Shown piece after piece: positions 32,701 to 37,479 of a stretch of 64,000 nucleotides of DNA. Location of the stretch: the NCBI GenBank assembly GCA_013141385.1, contig JABFRB010000004.1, positions 1 to 64,000 of the forward strand, read 5' to 3'. A model generated the notes under the pieces. That model made no database searches and had not been told where the DNA came from. It saw only the letters and a list, made by a program, of their open reading frames with translations. The DNA is from Bacteroidales bacterium (GTDB taxonomy: Bacteria; Bacteroidota; Bacteroidia; Bacteroidales; Tenuifilaceae). Positions within the stretch are counted from its first letter, which is position 1, and every line of letters starts with the position of its first letter. The position numbers and the translations under genes were made by a program.

Positions 32701-35700
32701 CATCTGGAAATTTTAATGAAATGTTAGTGGGTTTATTTAACGTATCTGGATAAGAAATCTTCATATGTTTTTCACTCACCTTTGCTTTGATATTATGCGA
32801 CTCTACACGGAATGAAACTTCGCGCATAATCATACATATTTTCCCTAGTTTATCACACAGATCGATATCAAGAAGAAGGGAATTATCATCGGGTGAAAAA
32901 GAAAAAACATTTCCCTTTGAATAGCGAACCAAGGCGAACATCTCTTTTGGACAAGGATGAATGACCTTCAACGAATTTAGGCTTGAAAGTACTGGCCTAA
33001 ATGGAATCTGTATTGAATTCCCGAGGGTATTCTTGCAAAAAAGAAGTGCAGTTTGTAATGCACATTCAATTAAATTGGGATGTAATATGTAATCCTCATG
33101 TGTAGCAACAAGAATATCGGATATTAGCAAATGTGCGAGAGTTTGAGTTTTGCCATGGTAAAGAGAATTTATTCCCTGATAATTCGAGTCGTAGTTAAAA
33201 CCCATTTCGGATAACTGGGAATATAGGTTTGCCTTTTCGTTGGTGATTGAATCTTTCTCATTCTTAATTTCTCCTTTAAGTTTCTCTAAATCAAAATGAG
33301 GCATAATCGAATGAGAACAAAAGATTGCTTGTCCCTGACAATGAATAACCTCCCCAAATGAGTCTTTAAGATCATTATGCTTTGTAGAACTACAAATTTC
33401 AAAATCAATTTGCTCTTTGTCTTCTTCAAACAAGGTAATGGATACCGCGTTGTTTAAATCTCCCTCTTTTGCAACTTCAGAAATTACAATTGGATCACCC
33501 CAAACGATGTTGCGCAACTCTACGACTTTTAAATCAGCGTTAGAATTTTTCTTACCTATTGACATTGCATTTATAAATGCAACTCTCGCCATTTCCAAAC
33601 ACGCTGTTGCAGGCAAGATTTTTGATCCATTTACATGGTCAACATTAATAAAAATCTCTTCTCCTGAAAAACAAGATGCATAACTAATTTCGGCAAGGTC
33701 TGAAGTATTACGTTGTACTAACGGATGAATTACATCAACCTTCTTTTTTTCTTCAACAACTTTAATTTTTTCTATTTTTTTATCAATCTCAACCCAGTAC
33801 CGCTCCTTAGCAAAAGGGTAAGTGGGTAGGCTAATAAGCTGCGGTTTAGTCTCGTCATAAAGTTTATTCCAATCAAACTCTATTCCTTGAACCCATGCAC
33901 AGAGTATCTTATCATATTCAACATCTAAAATTTCTGATCCTATGATTCCTTGTAAATCGCCATTGATTATTAAAGTTTCATTCTCATCCTTGATATTATT
34001 TATCTCTCCTTTTACCTTACCTCTGAAGAATCCTGATATATTATTATGTCCATTGGCAAAATCGCACAACTTTTCTACAAGCTCTTTCACAGAAAACACA
34101 AGTAATGCCATTCGCTCCTCCATGGCCTCCCTTCCAACTTGCAATGTATAAGCAATGTCAACTAGGTTTTTATCTGTTATTTGGTTCTCTTGAATATAGG
34201 CAATGAGACGGATAGCCTGCTCCTTTAGCCTATCTGCATTTTTTGCGGATAATACTATAATTACTCGAACTGAAGAATTCGAATAAATTCTGGACTGTTC
34301 CAAATTTCTAGGAATGAATTCCTCCATCACCACATGAGCATATGCTCCAGAGAAACCAAAAGAACTTATACTAGCACGTCTGGGTATTCCGTGAAGAGTT
34401 TTCCATTCCTCAACCTCGCTATTGATATAAAAGGGTGATTTATCAATTTGAATAAGAGGATTAAGGGTTTGGAAGAAGGGCATAACAGGTATTTTTTTGT
34501 ACTTCATTTGTAAAATGACTTTTAGAACCCCTGCAATTCCAGCTGCACCCTCAGCATGACCTATATGAGCCTTGGCAGATCCAATAGCACAAAACTGCTC
34601 CTTACCGGTAAATCGTTTAAATGCCTTTTTAAGGCTATTAATTTCCACAGGATCTCCTAGTTTAGTTCCTGTACCATGTGCTTCAATATAACTTAATGTG
34701 CTTGGATCTATTTGTGCATTCTCCCATGCCTTCAGAATCACATTCTCCTCTCCCACAACGCTTGGTGCAGTCAATGACGGAGTATATCCTCCATGTAATG
34801 CAGCAGATCCTTTAATAACCGCATGTATTTGATCCCCATCCTTTATTGCTTTTTCCAACGGTTTCAGTAAAATGCTCGCAATTCCCTCACCTGGAACATA
34901 ACCATCTGCTGCCGCATCAAAGGAATGACAGCGTCCCGTTGAAGATAAAACTCCGATACTGGATGAGTATCGATAATGCATTGAAGATAAGATCAAATTG
35001 GCTCCGCCAACAAAAGCTAAACTGCATTCGCCTTTTCTTAAGGCATTGCAGGCATAATGTAAAGCAACCAACGATGAAGAACATGCAGTGTCGAATGTCA
35101 AGCTTGGGCCTTTAAAATCAAAATAAAAAGAAATACGATTGGGAATTACGGTTGCAGCATTGCCAGAACCCACATAGGGATCTACTGGGAGATTTAACTC
35201 AGTCATTCTCTGATTGTAATCATACCAACAGACCCCTATAAAAACTCCAGTGTCAGTTCCTCTTAACCGATTAATATATCCAGCATCTTCAGCACAGGCA
35301 TATATGCTTTGCAAAAGCAAACGATTCTGAGGATCCATCCATTTTGCTTCTCGAGGCGATATACGAAAAAAATTTGCATCGAATTTATCCACATCGTTAA
35401 TGAAACTTCCCCATTTGCAATAAGTCTTATCAAGAGTCCTAGGATTTGCATCAAACCAAGGACGATAGTCCCAATGATCCATTGGAATTTCTCTGATTAA
35501 ATCTTTTTTTGTGACGAGATCATTCCAAAATTGATCTAGATTTTGCGACCCTGCAAACGTGCCATGCATACCAATAATGGCAATATCCCCTTCACCAAAT
35601 TTTTCCGATACATCATTTATTACAGAATGTGGATTTGAAGCAAATTTTGTTTTGGTCGAAAATTCATCGGTTTGGATCACTTTACTAATGGTTTCAGAAC

Positions 35701-36994
35701 TAATTGATTCTGAAGCAATTTTTTGAGAGTAATTTCCAAAAAACTTGTTCATCAAGTCATGATGTTCTTTGGAAAAAAATTCGGTAAGCTCATTTATATT
35801 GGGATATTCAAAAAATAGACTCTGGCCAAATTCAATACCCGTTTCTTTTTCAATCTCATGAGCCAAAGCGACAAGATGAGAGGAATCCAGCCCGAATTCC
35901 ATCAGATTAGCATTACTGCTTAACCGTTTTGATGCCCCTGGTAAATATTTTTCCAACTTTTGCATCAAGTATTTCTGTATTTTTCGAGCCATATTCCCAG
36001 AATCAGCAAATTTTTCGACATCATTGTCAACCGGGGCTGACATAACCTCTGGTGGGTTCTCTGTCAATCCTGATTGCGGGAGTGGTTTTACCGATACCTG
36101 TGCACTACGGATTCTTTTCATGGAGCATTCCGAAAAATGAGCGACTACCTGAGAATCATCGTCTATAATATCTGCGTTAAAAAGGATCATCTCGCCGGAA
36201 TTTTTTACAAGATTTATGGATATCCAGCATTGCTCCAACTTCTTCTTTTTATGAAAAAAAATATCCTTAATTCCAAAAGGCAGAAACCAGGTATAATTAT
36301 CCCGACCTATCAAAGGCATAGCAGCCAAGAAAGTGCTTTGGATGATTAACGGGTGTAGTGCGTATTTGTGATTTTCTTCCTGACTTGTGGCTTGCGAGAG
36401 AGCGATCCGTGCGAGTGTCCGGTCGTTCCCCTGGTAAAGACCAACAAGAGTCCTGTAACTGTTCCCCAGATTGACCACTATATCGCTGGAATAACAATAT
36501 GTATAGATGTAATCAAAATCATGTACTTCTTTCAGATCCTTTTGCAGAAATGTTAAATCTGTTTCCTTATTTTCAAACCGAACCTTTTGCAAACTTCCGG
36601 TCGCAGCCTTATTCCATGCTGTATTTTTATCATATCGGTACAGGGCTTGAAAATCTGTTTTCAGTTCTTCTTGAACTGGTTCTATTAGCACTTCTATTTT
36701 CTGATCTTTTTTTAACTCCACAGGTTTGACGAAATTGAGCTGATGAAGATGGACGTATATTTCCTCCTTAAAAATTTCAAAAAAGGCATTGATGGCCAGG
36801 CTTCCATAAGTTACCCCGATGAGTACTTGCACATCATTTATGGTATGATCTTTAAGAAAAGGTTCATCATAGGAATAAATCTCCGTAGTTAAAGGTGTTT
36901 TTTTTAATAATCTTATTTCATTAATAGCTTCACCTACGGTCATCTCTCTGTTCTTTACTCTTTCAAGTATGGAATCGTATTCTGTAAAGTTCAT
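17567..36994 (-). CDS. PKS-C: giant trans-AT polyketide synthase with terminal thioesterase
   Basis: This 6475-residue protein is the last protein of the assembly line. Domain order, with rough residues: docking helix 1-30; DH-like 35-310; ACP (Ser near 368); KS 465-892; degenerate DH 1080-1400; two crotonase domains 1470-1705 and 1747-2003; beta-branch ACP (Ser near 2081); KS 2190-2610; KR 2820-3310; C-methyltransferase 3335-3705; ACP (near 3774); KS 3870-4282; DH 4465-4775; KR 4790-5230; ACP (near 5305); KS 5405-5845; ACP (near 6120); TE 6190-6475. No AT domain is present, and most modules show the post-KS end motif LPxYPFAxxxYW typical of trans-AT systems. The start at 36994 has a strong AGGAGGAG ribosome site. 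The parts are described below. Confidence 0.95.
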   Translation of the reverse strand: MNFTEYDSILERVKNREMTVGEAINEIRLLKKTPLTTEIYSYDEPFLKDHTINDVQVLIGVTYGSLAINAFFEIFKEEIYVHLHQLNFVKPVELKKDQKIEVLIEPVQEELKTDFQALYRYDKNTAWNKAATGSLQKVRFENKETDLTFLQKDLKEVHDFDYIYTYCYSSDIVVNLGNSYRTLVGLYQGNDRTLARIALSQATSQEENHKYALHPLIIQSTFLAAMPLIGRDNYTWFLPFGIKDIFFHKKKKLEQCWISINLVKNSGEMILFNADIIDDDSQVVAHFSECSMKRIRSAQVSVKPLPQSGLTENPPEVMSAPVDNDVEKFADSGNMARKIQKYLMQKLEKYLPGASKRLSSNANLMEFGLDSSHLVALAHEIEKETGIEFGQSLFFEYPNINELTEFFSKEHHDLMNKFFGNYSQKIASESISSETISKVIQTDEFSTKTKFASNPHSVINDVSEKFGEGDIAIIGMHGTFAGSQNLDQFWNDLVTKKDLIREIPMDHWDYRPWFDANPRTLDKTYCKWGSFINDVDKFDANFFRISPREAKWMDPQNRLLLQSIYACAEDAGYINRLRGTDTGVFIGVCWYDYNQRMTELNLPVDPYVGSGNAATVIPNRISFYFDFKGPSLTFDTACSSSLVALHYACNALRKGECSLAFVGGANLILSSMHYRYSSSIGVLSSTGRCHSFDAAADGYVPGEGIASILLKPLEKAIKDGDQIHAVIKGSAALHGGYTPSLTAPSVVGEENVILKAWENAQIDPSTLSYIEAHGTGTKLGDPVEINSLKKAFKRFTGKEQFCAIGSAKAHIGHAEGAAGIAGVLKVILQMKYKKIPVMPFFQTLNPLIQIDKSPFYINSEVEEWKTLHGIPRRASISSFGFSGAYAHVVMEEFIPRNLEQSRIYSNSSVRVIIVLSAKNADRLKEQAIRLIAYIQENQITDKNLVDIAYTLQVGREAMEERMALLVFSVKELVEKLCDFANGHNNISGFFRGKVKGEINNIKDENETLIINGDLQGIIGSEILDVEYDKILCAWVQGIEFDWNKLYDETKPQLISLPTYPFAKERYWVEIDKKIEKIKVVEEKKKVDVIHPLVQRNTSDLAEISYASCFSGEEIFINVDHVNGSKILPATACLEMARVAFINAMSIGKKNSNADLKVVELRNIVWGDPIVISEVAKEGDLNNAVSITLFEEDKEQIDFEICSSTKHNDLKDSFGEVIHCQGQAIFCSHSIMPHFDLEKLKGEIKNEKDSITNEKANLYSQLSEMGFNYDSNYQGINSLYHGKTQTLAHLLISDILVATHEDYILHPNLIECALQTALLFCKNTLGNSIQIPFRPVLSSLNSLKVIHPCPKEMFALVRYSKGNVFSFSPDDNSLLLDIDLCDKLGKICMIMREVSFRVESHNIKAKVSEKHMKISYPDTLNKPTNISLKFPDAHVMKTIEHELSKPITSIKLVDTPLNDDYEWSTSPNLLITFSHVSLFNFGNGIFSLQIVSDESNNTLSKVLVDELCDVLDRAKHITDFKVLILKGTKKSFLRGRKNELTEALKETRQQNLYQSIISFPYPVIAVMSGDALGAGFLVGALCDFMICNQESNYGFTISDSDLEQEVIINKQLEFLFKERFGETHAKEILSLSKDSLSSNNGLTGLQLQEKGWTCPILSKEKVEDFAQNLARNLSEKPQETLRQLKIHLARHLNHLVNELVVSSPSLLSWKERRVAHFQEQVKFRKLWEKAIEDSFEIANCEMEKEIDNNSRVVSLSLKSKVIKATVYSDEIVLVKMEDREAKNMFSEALVNGLIEVFEHINGAPNYKVVIIKGYENYFASGGTKESLIAIQEGKAKFTENKIIQVALDCKIPVIAAMQGHGIGAGWSFGMFADFVILSEESKYVSPYTNYGFTPGAGATLVFPEKIGYDLARETLFTAREYSGRELKEKGQKFCVLPRNQIDSFVMVLAQQIATHSRENLIALKRQWTLYFQEHLEEVYQLELLMHEKTFVGQVETLNLIQEHFYQSGTEFNPEPNFGNRSVSISAVTGNIANSGEVDLSPETENLSKISSTLKGFLSDELQMQVSEIDEDKQFVDMGLDSIAGVSWVRKINEKYKTSIEATKVYNYPTISQFSNYVKSEIDKIRKTDDSFQKLIVTDEKIKIAKPVTSQQILTNGKKLVSFKKTRLKEHQKQPFESQPEPLSFYQSQSIAVIGVSGQFPQAKNLDEFWQNISQGKNCISEVSQKRWNLSEYYSQGAVLPGKTNCKWMGFLEEYDLFDPLFFNISPIEAESMDPQQRLFLQTSWHSIEDAGYNPKHLSGSKCGVFVGCSSNGYHQQSQKHQWSAQNLIGGATSILAARISYFLNLQGPCLSIDTACSSSLVALASACDSLVSGSSDLALAGGVYVMAGPSMHVMTSQAGMLSPDGKCYTFDQRANGFVPGEAVGVVMLKRLVDAERDHDRIYGVIQGWGVNQDGRTNGITAPNPESQTRLEQEIYEKFRIKPVNIQLVENHGTGTKLGDPIEVEGLKESFKKYTNEKGFCALGSIKSNIGHCLSASGISGFIKVLLALKNKQLPPTINFEKLNEHIDLKDTPFYINTQLRNWETKNGKKRQAAVSSFGFSGTNAHVVVEEYVDLSALQIEKDKKFIQRSEIAIPLSAKTLKQLRQKVIDLLNFLHSRKESLDLIELAYTLQVGREPMSERIGFMVSSVEQLTRKLQAYLNEEHIDGVYQDLTKHSKEGLSLISEDDDLKVTIVEQWISQKKLAKLLNLWVKGFDFDWSRFYGYDKPMRVSLPGYPFAKERYWIEEDHFLHVVEEKSGDQLQNSLSHQDTVTKLPPNSNSIFTEEEQWDKLTYLCRWEEQENLLQSPPTPHSNVLIICNGSAFQFEETIQNFYQKNENSCVIIIRLANTTKQISKGEWLCDIHDPECFSHCLQDVNKVEVFYFLAMNEQLPQLITWEKVIECQENNEIQLLRFIKYLKQTNKIGEKIDSYILTLDNYSIAEKSSNSLRFWGGGCTGFAYSLAQGNHVFKVRNLDLSSKDLEKVNYQEILFNAIYTESPSGNGEVFKIQSGKRYRQTFFKLKREANHLPVFRNRGVYLIAGGSGTIGQIITSNLIKKYDANIVWIGRSSKESEKIKTALKRFEEFTERLDYFEADLTSPESMQRAIEQVKNKYEDIHGAIFSGMVSNSDNSIDQISELEFRFTSNIKTLGSLAFYNALKKESLDFMCYFSSRQTYSFLGASDFTAYTSGITFSDSIVRSLQKNTNFPIGIINWGIWKSSFKERTNEIGTENIDVLEDWEGFACFERFVNELQQNRIHQVLCVGQSKVLTSIMNIAQDEFIMLTSKSPSFSQDYKKLIEIPTDKIANLRLRQKGMDLDKWLIQLLFVQLRRLWESSSSKIPLNLLDLRVRSGIINKYYPWWNACLRILSEYKLIRIKGDFVEDWLPLEFDSVWNSWRLQKDNYCQNPEYKALVLLLNDCLEKLPEVLQGQIPATDVLFPKSSLEKVEGVYKNNLQGDTYNEIVANTVVAYLQKRLELDSRTRLRILEIGAGTGSTSTIIFEKLRDYQNAIEKYCYTDISKAFFLHAHDNFASKTPYLECQLLDIEQSVESQGFELASYDLVIASNVLHATKNIRNTLQNAKTLLCSQGLLILNEVSIQSLAAHLTFGLLDGWWLFEDSDLRMLDSPGLFPESWQRVLEEEGFSQVFFPAEEAHELGQQIILAQSDGIIRRKKQQSFSSSVQAINKEKIRAQHLQSKDFTPRKDPYEYVQSNILGCLSSTLKIAPENIDPNIAFSDYGVDSILGVNFINQVNERLSISLNTAIIFDYSSLNRLSRHVMSAYSGQIDAKLNSEKDFKQNDINNSNKNFQNPEVRTLSNVHDTISRIQSSNNIKTTEIAVIGVSGQFPKAGNVKEFWRNLIMGIDGVEELPFNYFDQEKYFSKEKKQGKTRCKWGGVLSERDCFDPLFFNISPREAESMSPHQRLVLQEGWKAIEDAGYNPRNLSGSQTGIFIGAEPVKYMGKSFTGASDAIVASRLSYFLNLNGPAFVVNTGCSSSAVAIHQACESLKNRETDLALAGGVNACMDHTVQVSLDEVEMLSPSGRCFTFDSAGDGTIISEGVGMLVLKRLEDAIASGDSIYGVICGSGINQDGASNGITAPNGAAQEELILNVYSKYQIDPGKISYVEAHGTGTKLGDPVEANALVRVFKKFTQKQEYCAVGSAKSHIGHTAAAAGVIGLIKVLLSIQHKRIPKLLNFKTINPLIEFKDSPFSIPIQESEWISTDGFPRMAVLNSFGHSGTNAHLVIREVLPVENRQTPISSVSESSVIIPFSAKTKEQLRQKVCDLIDYLSENEHSSIDLTQMAYTLQVGREAMEERLGFIVSSLEELGEKLQAYRGGLENGYQGQVKRGKDSLTLFRTDTDLRETVNKWVKERKFSNLLDLWVKGLELEWDKFYGEVKPKRINLPAYPFAKERYWINQLDESKTISSKSINIHPLLHTNSSNLNHQSYSSIFSGEEFFLRDHKVMGQKVLPGVVYLEMARAAFVQATTTRNESAGGKKVIELHNVVWAQPIVVKDSIEISIALYPSNEKSNCEKIDYEIFSIKSDGERVKETIHGQGQITFVDKTLSSKLDLVSLREQMIYGKLDASDIYPIYSEVGIDFGTSFRGITSIYRGNKQVFAQLSLPVTLIDSHHDYLLHPSLMDSAIQSSIGLFADTNNLNGFDGSGYSIAGSKFVQRPLLPFALESLCIISPCTKEMFAWVRYSVENSEGNKSEDKITRLDIDLCDFEGNICVQMRGFSFREISSKVGITKNLDSNTGLLLAVPIWEPCSITSSLVIDNPSKIEYSNDAHHYVIFCEHPVVNISELQNFMTHVRFVSLHATLQKSIAERYGEYALACFELLQTLLKSKPSNKVLIQIVIVGEREKFLYSGLSGLFKTAHLENPLISSQFIFIESNTTSKDLVSKLLQNKDKPQDAIIKYEQGDRFVIQWREIQEKQDFSLREVPNVFKDCGVYIITGGLGGLGILFAREILCQTSKAKIILTGRSILTEKQWQDKKSTILKNLSENPNRLDYHQLELSNLEQVKQFITEVNIKHGQFNGIIHSAGMIADNFILKKTTEEFTRVLEPKVVGTLNLDEATRDLDLDFMVLFSSTSTMLGNVGQADYATANGFIDQFAAYRNQLVNSGVRKGKTLSVNWPLWQDGGMKIHEAKINILLESAGIHPMSSTDGMRIFNHSIMQPYSQIMGITGELSKMRRTIFENSVFQNEPWIGMKQNEYLVSTNAEIGNVDKVDSKEVSESLIEKTQNFISIQFSSVLKIPINKIDLQASLDTYGIDSITAMELTNQLEKTFGSLPKTIFFEYRNIHDVSEYFIKSYGDRLVKLFSLENETHSIKDTINHNSALESKSEKTLVRRFSRQPQTINLQNSSFSPTHEEPIAIIGLSGRYPNAINIEEYWNNLRSGRDCITEIPLERWDWREYYSQDRNKEGFHHSKWGGFISGADEFDASFFNFSQLEAKFTDPQERLFLQHAWMALEDAGYTLNRLQLLSNQNSQDLPAQVGVYVGVMFSEYQLFGVEASMLGKRMGFAGNQAGIANRVSYFFDLHGPSMTVDTMCSSSLTAIHLACQDLRMGRTQLAIAGGVNLTIHPNKYLFLSATRSISSADKCQSFGEGSDGYIPSEGVGTVILKRLSEAQKDGDHIYGLIKGSALNHGGKTNAYSVPNPQAQAKVISRAMSEAQVNPRHISYIEAHGTGTILGDPIEILGLSKAFSQDLHQDSNYCFIGSAKSNIGHCESAAGIAGLTKILLQMKYKQIVPSLHSEKLNPHIDFDKSPFVVNQSLRSWEQPIMDGISLPRIAGLSCFGAGGSNAHMIVEEYIPVTAIVSRIKHGESQDKVIIPLSARTPEQLKQKVRDMLVFLETIDPSIRLIDIAYTLQVGREVMEERLGFLVNSIEQLADNFRNYLDEVSCEGEYVGKTKGNHEDLDVLNQDDDMIEAIDKWIVRKKYSKLLELWVKGLKLDWNKFYPETSEEIRPRLISLPTYPFARDSYWVDIKSLKSGIFLGLEIQPSSKMTGDGHFLFDSLQDEKNIIATKNSHKWKFSLPKNIGSTENTQYSHFSVGEKAKIFVEQLIVENVHRPLEGIDPAANFIDLGLTSMGILKLSQEIQQKMDISFQPALLFEYNSISSLCVYLAQHYSMAIEQFIVTRETSSSQFPELIHLNNKTKGRPIFWFHGGLGGVQPYHIIADKIQRPFYGIQARGYQTEHSPLNGVQSIAEYYVEIIRSIQVEGPYDLGGYSLGGLIAYEVTRQLQILGQKVNTIVMLDSFDDKHQMKESVKSNMLLGANTVLLSLVAQNPENIEKILIHRSSIDENLDSNTYLSQLIDMIQKSGLQQTRNELERMIMKTVELIHAYDVDNFVINSLKEPQATHCYYIRNKNGLYLGGMEPFFTTADNTLDHTFYWKRWQELLPNIHFIDVDSSSHAMMLTESKSIEAIIDFCRNLYSGEKSS
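20930..25385 (-). other. PKS-C module KS-DH-KR-ACP
   Basis: The KS is active (NTGCSSS, EAHGTGT, KSHIGH). The DH keeps the HxxxGxxxxP pattern (DHKVMGQKVLPG) and the Asp of the second motif (HPSLMDSAIQ). The KR has TGGLGGLG and the catalytic Ser and Tyr (FSSTSTM, then DYATANGF). It should make an alpha,beta-double bond. The KS and its upstream ACP resemble those of PKS-A closely. Confidence 0.88.
25530..30430 (-). other. PKS-C module KS-KR-cMT-ACP
   Basis: An active KS (DTACSSS; EN-HGTGT instead of EA-HGTGT) is followed directly by a KR (AGGSGTIG, Tyr in FTAYTSG) and a C-methyltransferase with the SAM loop LEIGAGTGST. There is no DH. The module should leave an alpha-methyl, beta-hydroxy unit. 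The KR-ACP part is the apparent duplicate of the KR-ACP at the right edge of the window. Confidence 0.87.
30625..35605 (-). other. PKS-C beta-branching module: KS-DH(degenerate)-ECH-ECH-ACP
   Basis: The KS is active. The DH has lost its pattern: the position of the catalytic His holds Asp (VDHVNGSKILPA) and the second-motif Asp is Glu (HPNLIECALQ). Two enoyl-CoA-hydratase-fold domains follow. The second has the ECH2 (CurF/PksI) signature NYFASGGTKES, GAGWSFGM and ELLMHEKTF, the decarboxylase of beta-branching. The first (GDALGAGFLVGALCDF) is divergent. The ACP reads GLDSIAGVSWVRKIN, with the Trp six residues after the Ser that marks beta-branching ACPs. Branching needs an HMG synthase and a donor ACP, which are not in this window. 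Confidence 0.85.
35740..36994 (-). other. PKS-C N-terminal docking helix, DH-like domain and ACP
   Basis: Residues 1-30 form an amphipathic docking segment (SILERVKNREMTVGEAINEI). The next domain has the double-hotdog pattern of a DH but lacks key residues: the His is kept (LKDHTINDV), the Gly and Pro of HxxxGxxxxP are gone and the second-motif Asp is Gln (HPLIIQST). Such DH* domains next to a KS0 act as enoyl isomerases in other trans-AT lines. With the KS0 at the end of PKS-B this forms a module split between two proteins. The ACP has FGLDSSHL. Confidence 0.7.
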
Positions 36995-37479
36995 TGTTTT
37001 CTCCTCCTGTTTTCAGTGTTGCAAAACCTTAGAAATTTTTATTTATTGTTTGATATAACTCACAGGCTCTTTATCATGTCTTGATACTCATCGTTATATC
37101 CTAAAATACAGCATCCTATATGTTTATAAGCCCCGCCCATCTTCGAATCTTGATCTATAAATATTCTCAAAAAAAACAAACAATTTTTTTTCACTCGTGT
37201 AATAATAAATTTTATAATCTGAGTTAGTTCTGAAAAAATAATAATACGCTTATTTACAGCTACACAAATTTTTTGATCGGTATTGGATGATTGGAACTTA
37301 TGCGAAGCAGAACTCAACGAAGTTAATAATGGATTTATGAGGTTCTTTCTAACTTGTTTCTTAATTTCACGAAATAGATCAAGTTTTCATCAAAAAAAAC
37401 AACTATTGTGTTCTTGTAACAATACAATTTGAAAATGTAAAAATCCTACGTCAGAGTCTCAATCATTTAAAGGATACAA
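36995..37479. other. Gap between the NRPS and PKS-C genes
   Basis: This AT-rich gap holds the PKS-C ribosome site at its left end. An 85-residue frame on the minus strand (37060 to 37317) shows no recognisable family and is not called. No promoter boxes fitting TAnnTTTG are seen on the minus strand, so transcription probably reads through from the NRPS gene. Confidence 0.45.
37001..37008 (-). promoter_or_regulatory. Strong Shine-Dalgarno site of PKS-C
   Basis: AGGAGGAG on the minus strand, 6 bases before the ATG of PKS-C. Such perfect sites are uncommon in Bacteroidota and help to fix this start codon. Confidence 0.7.

Noticed and set aside
37060-37317. An 85-residue frame on the minus strand between the NRPS and PKS-C
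   Set aside because: No family, signal or motif is recognisable, the region is AT-rich, and no ribosome site is evident. It is probably a chance frame.
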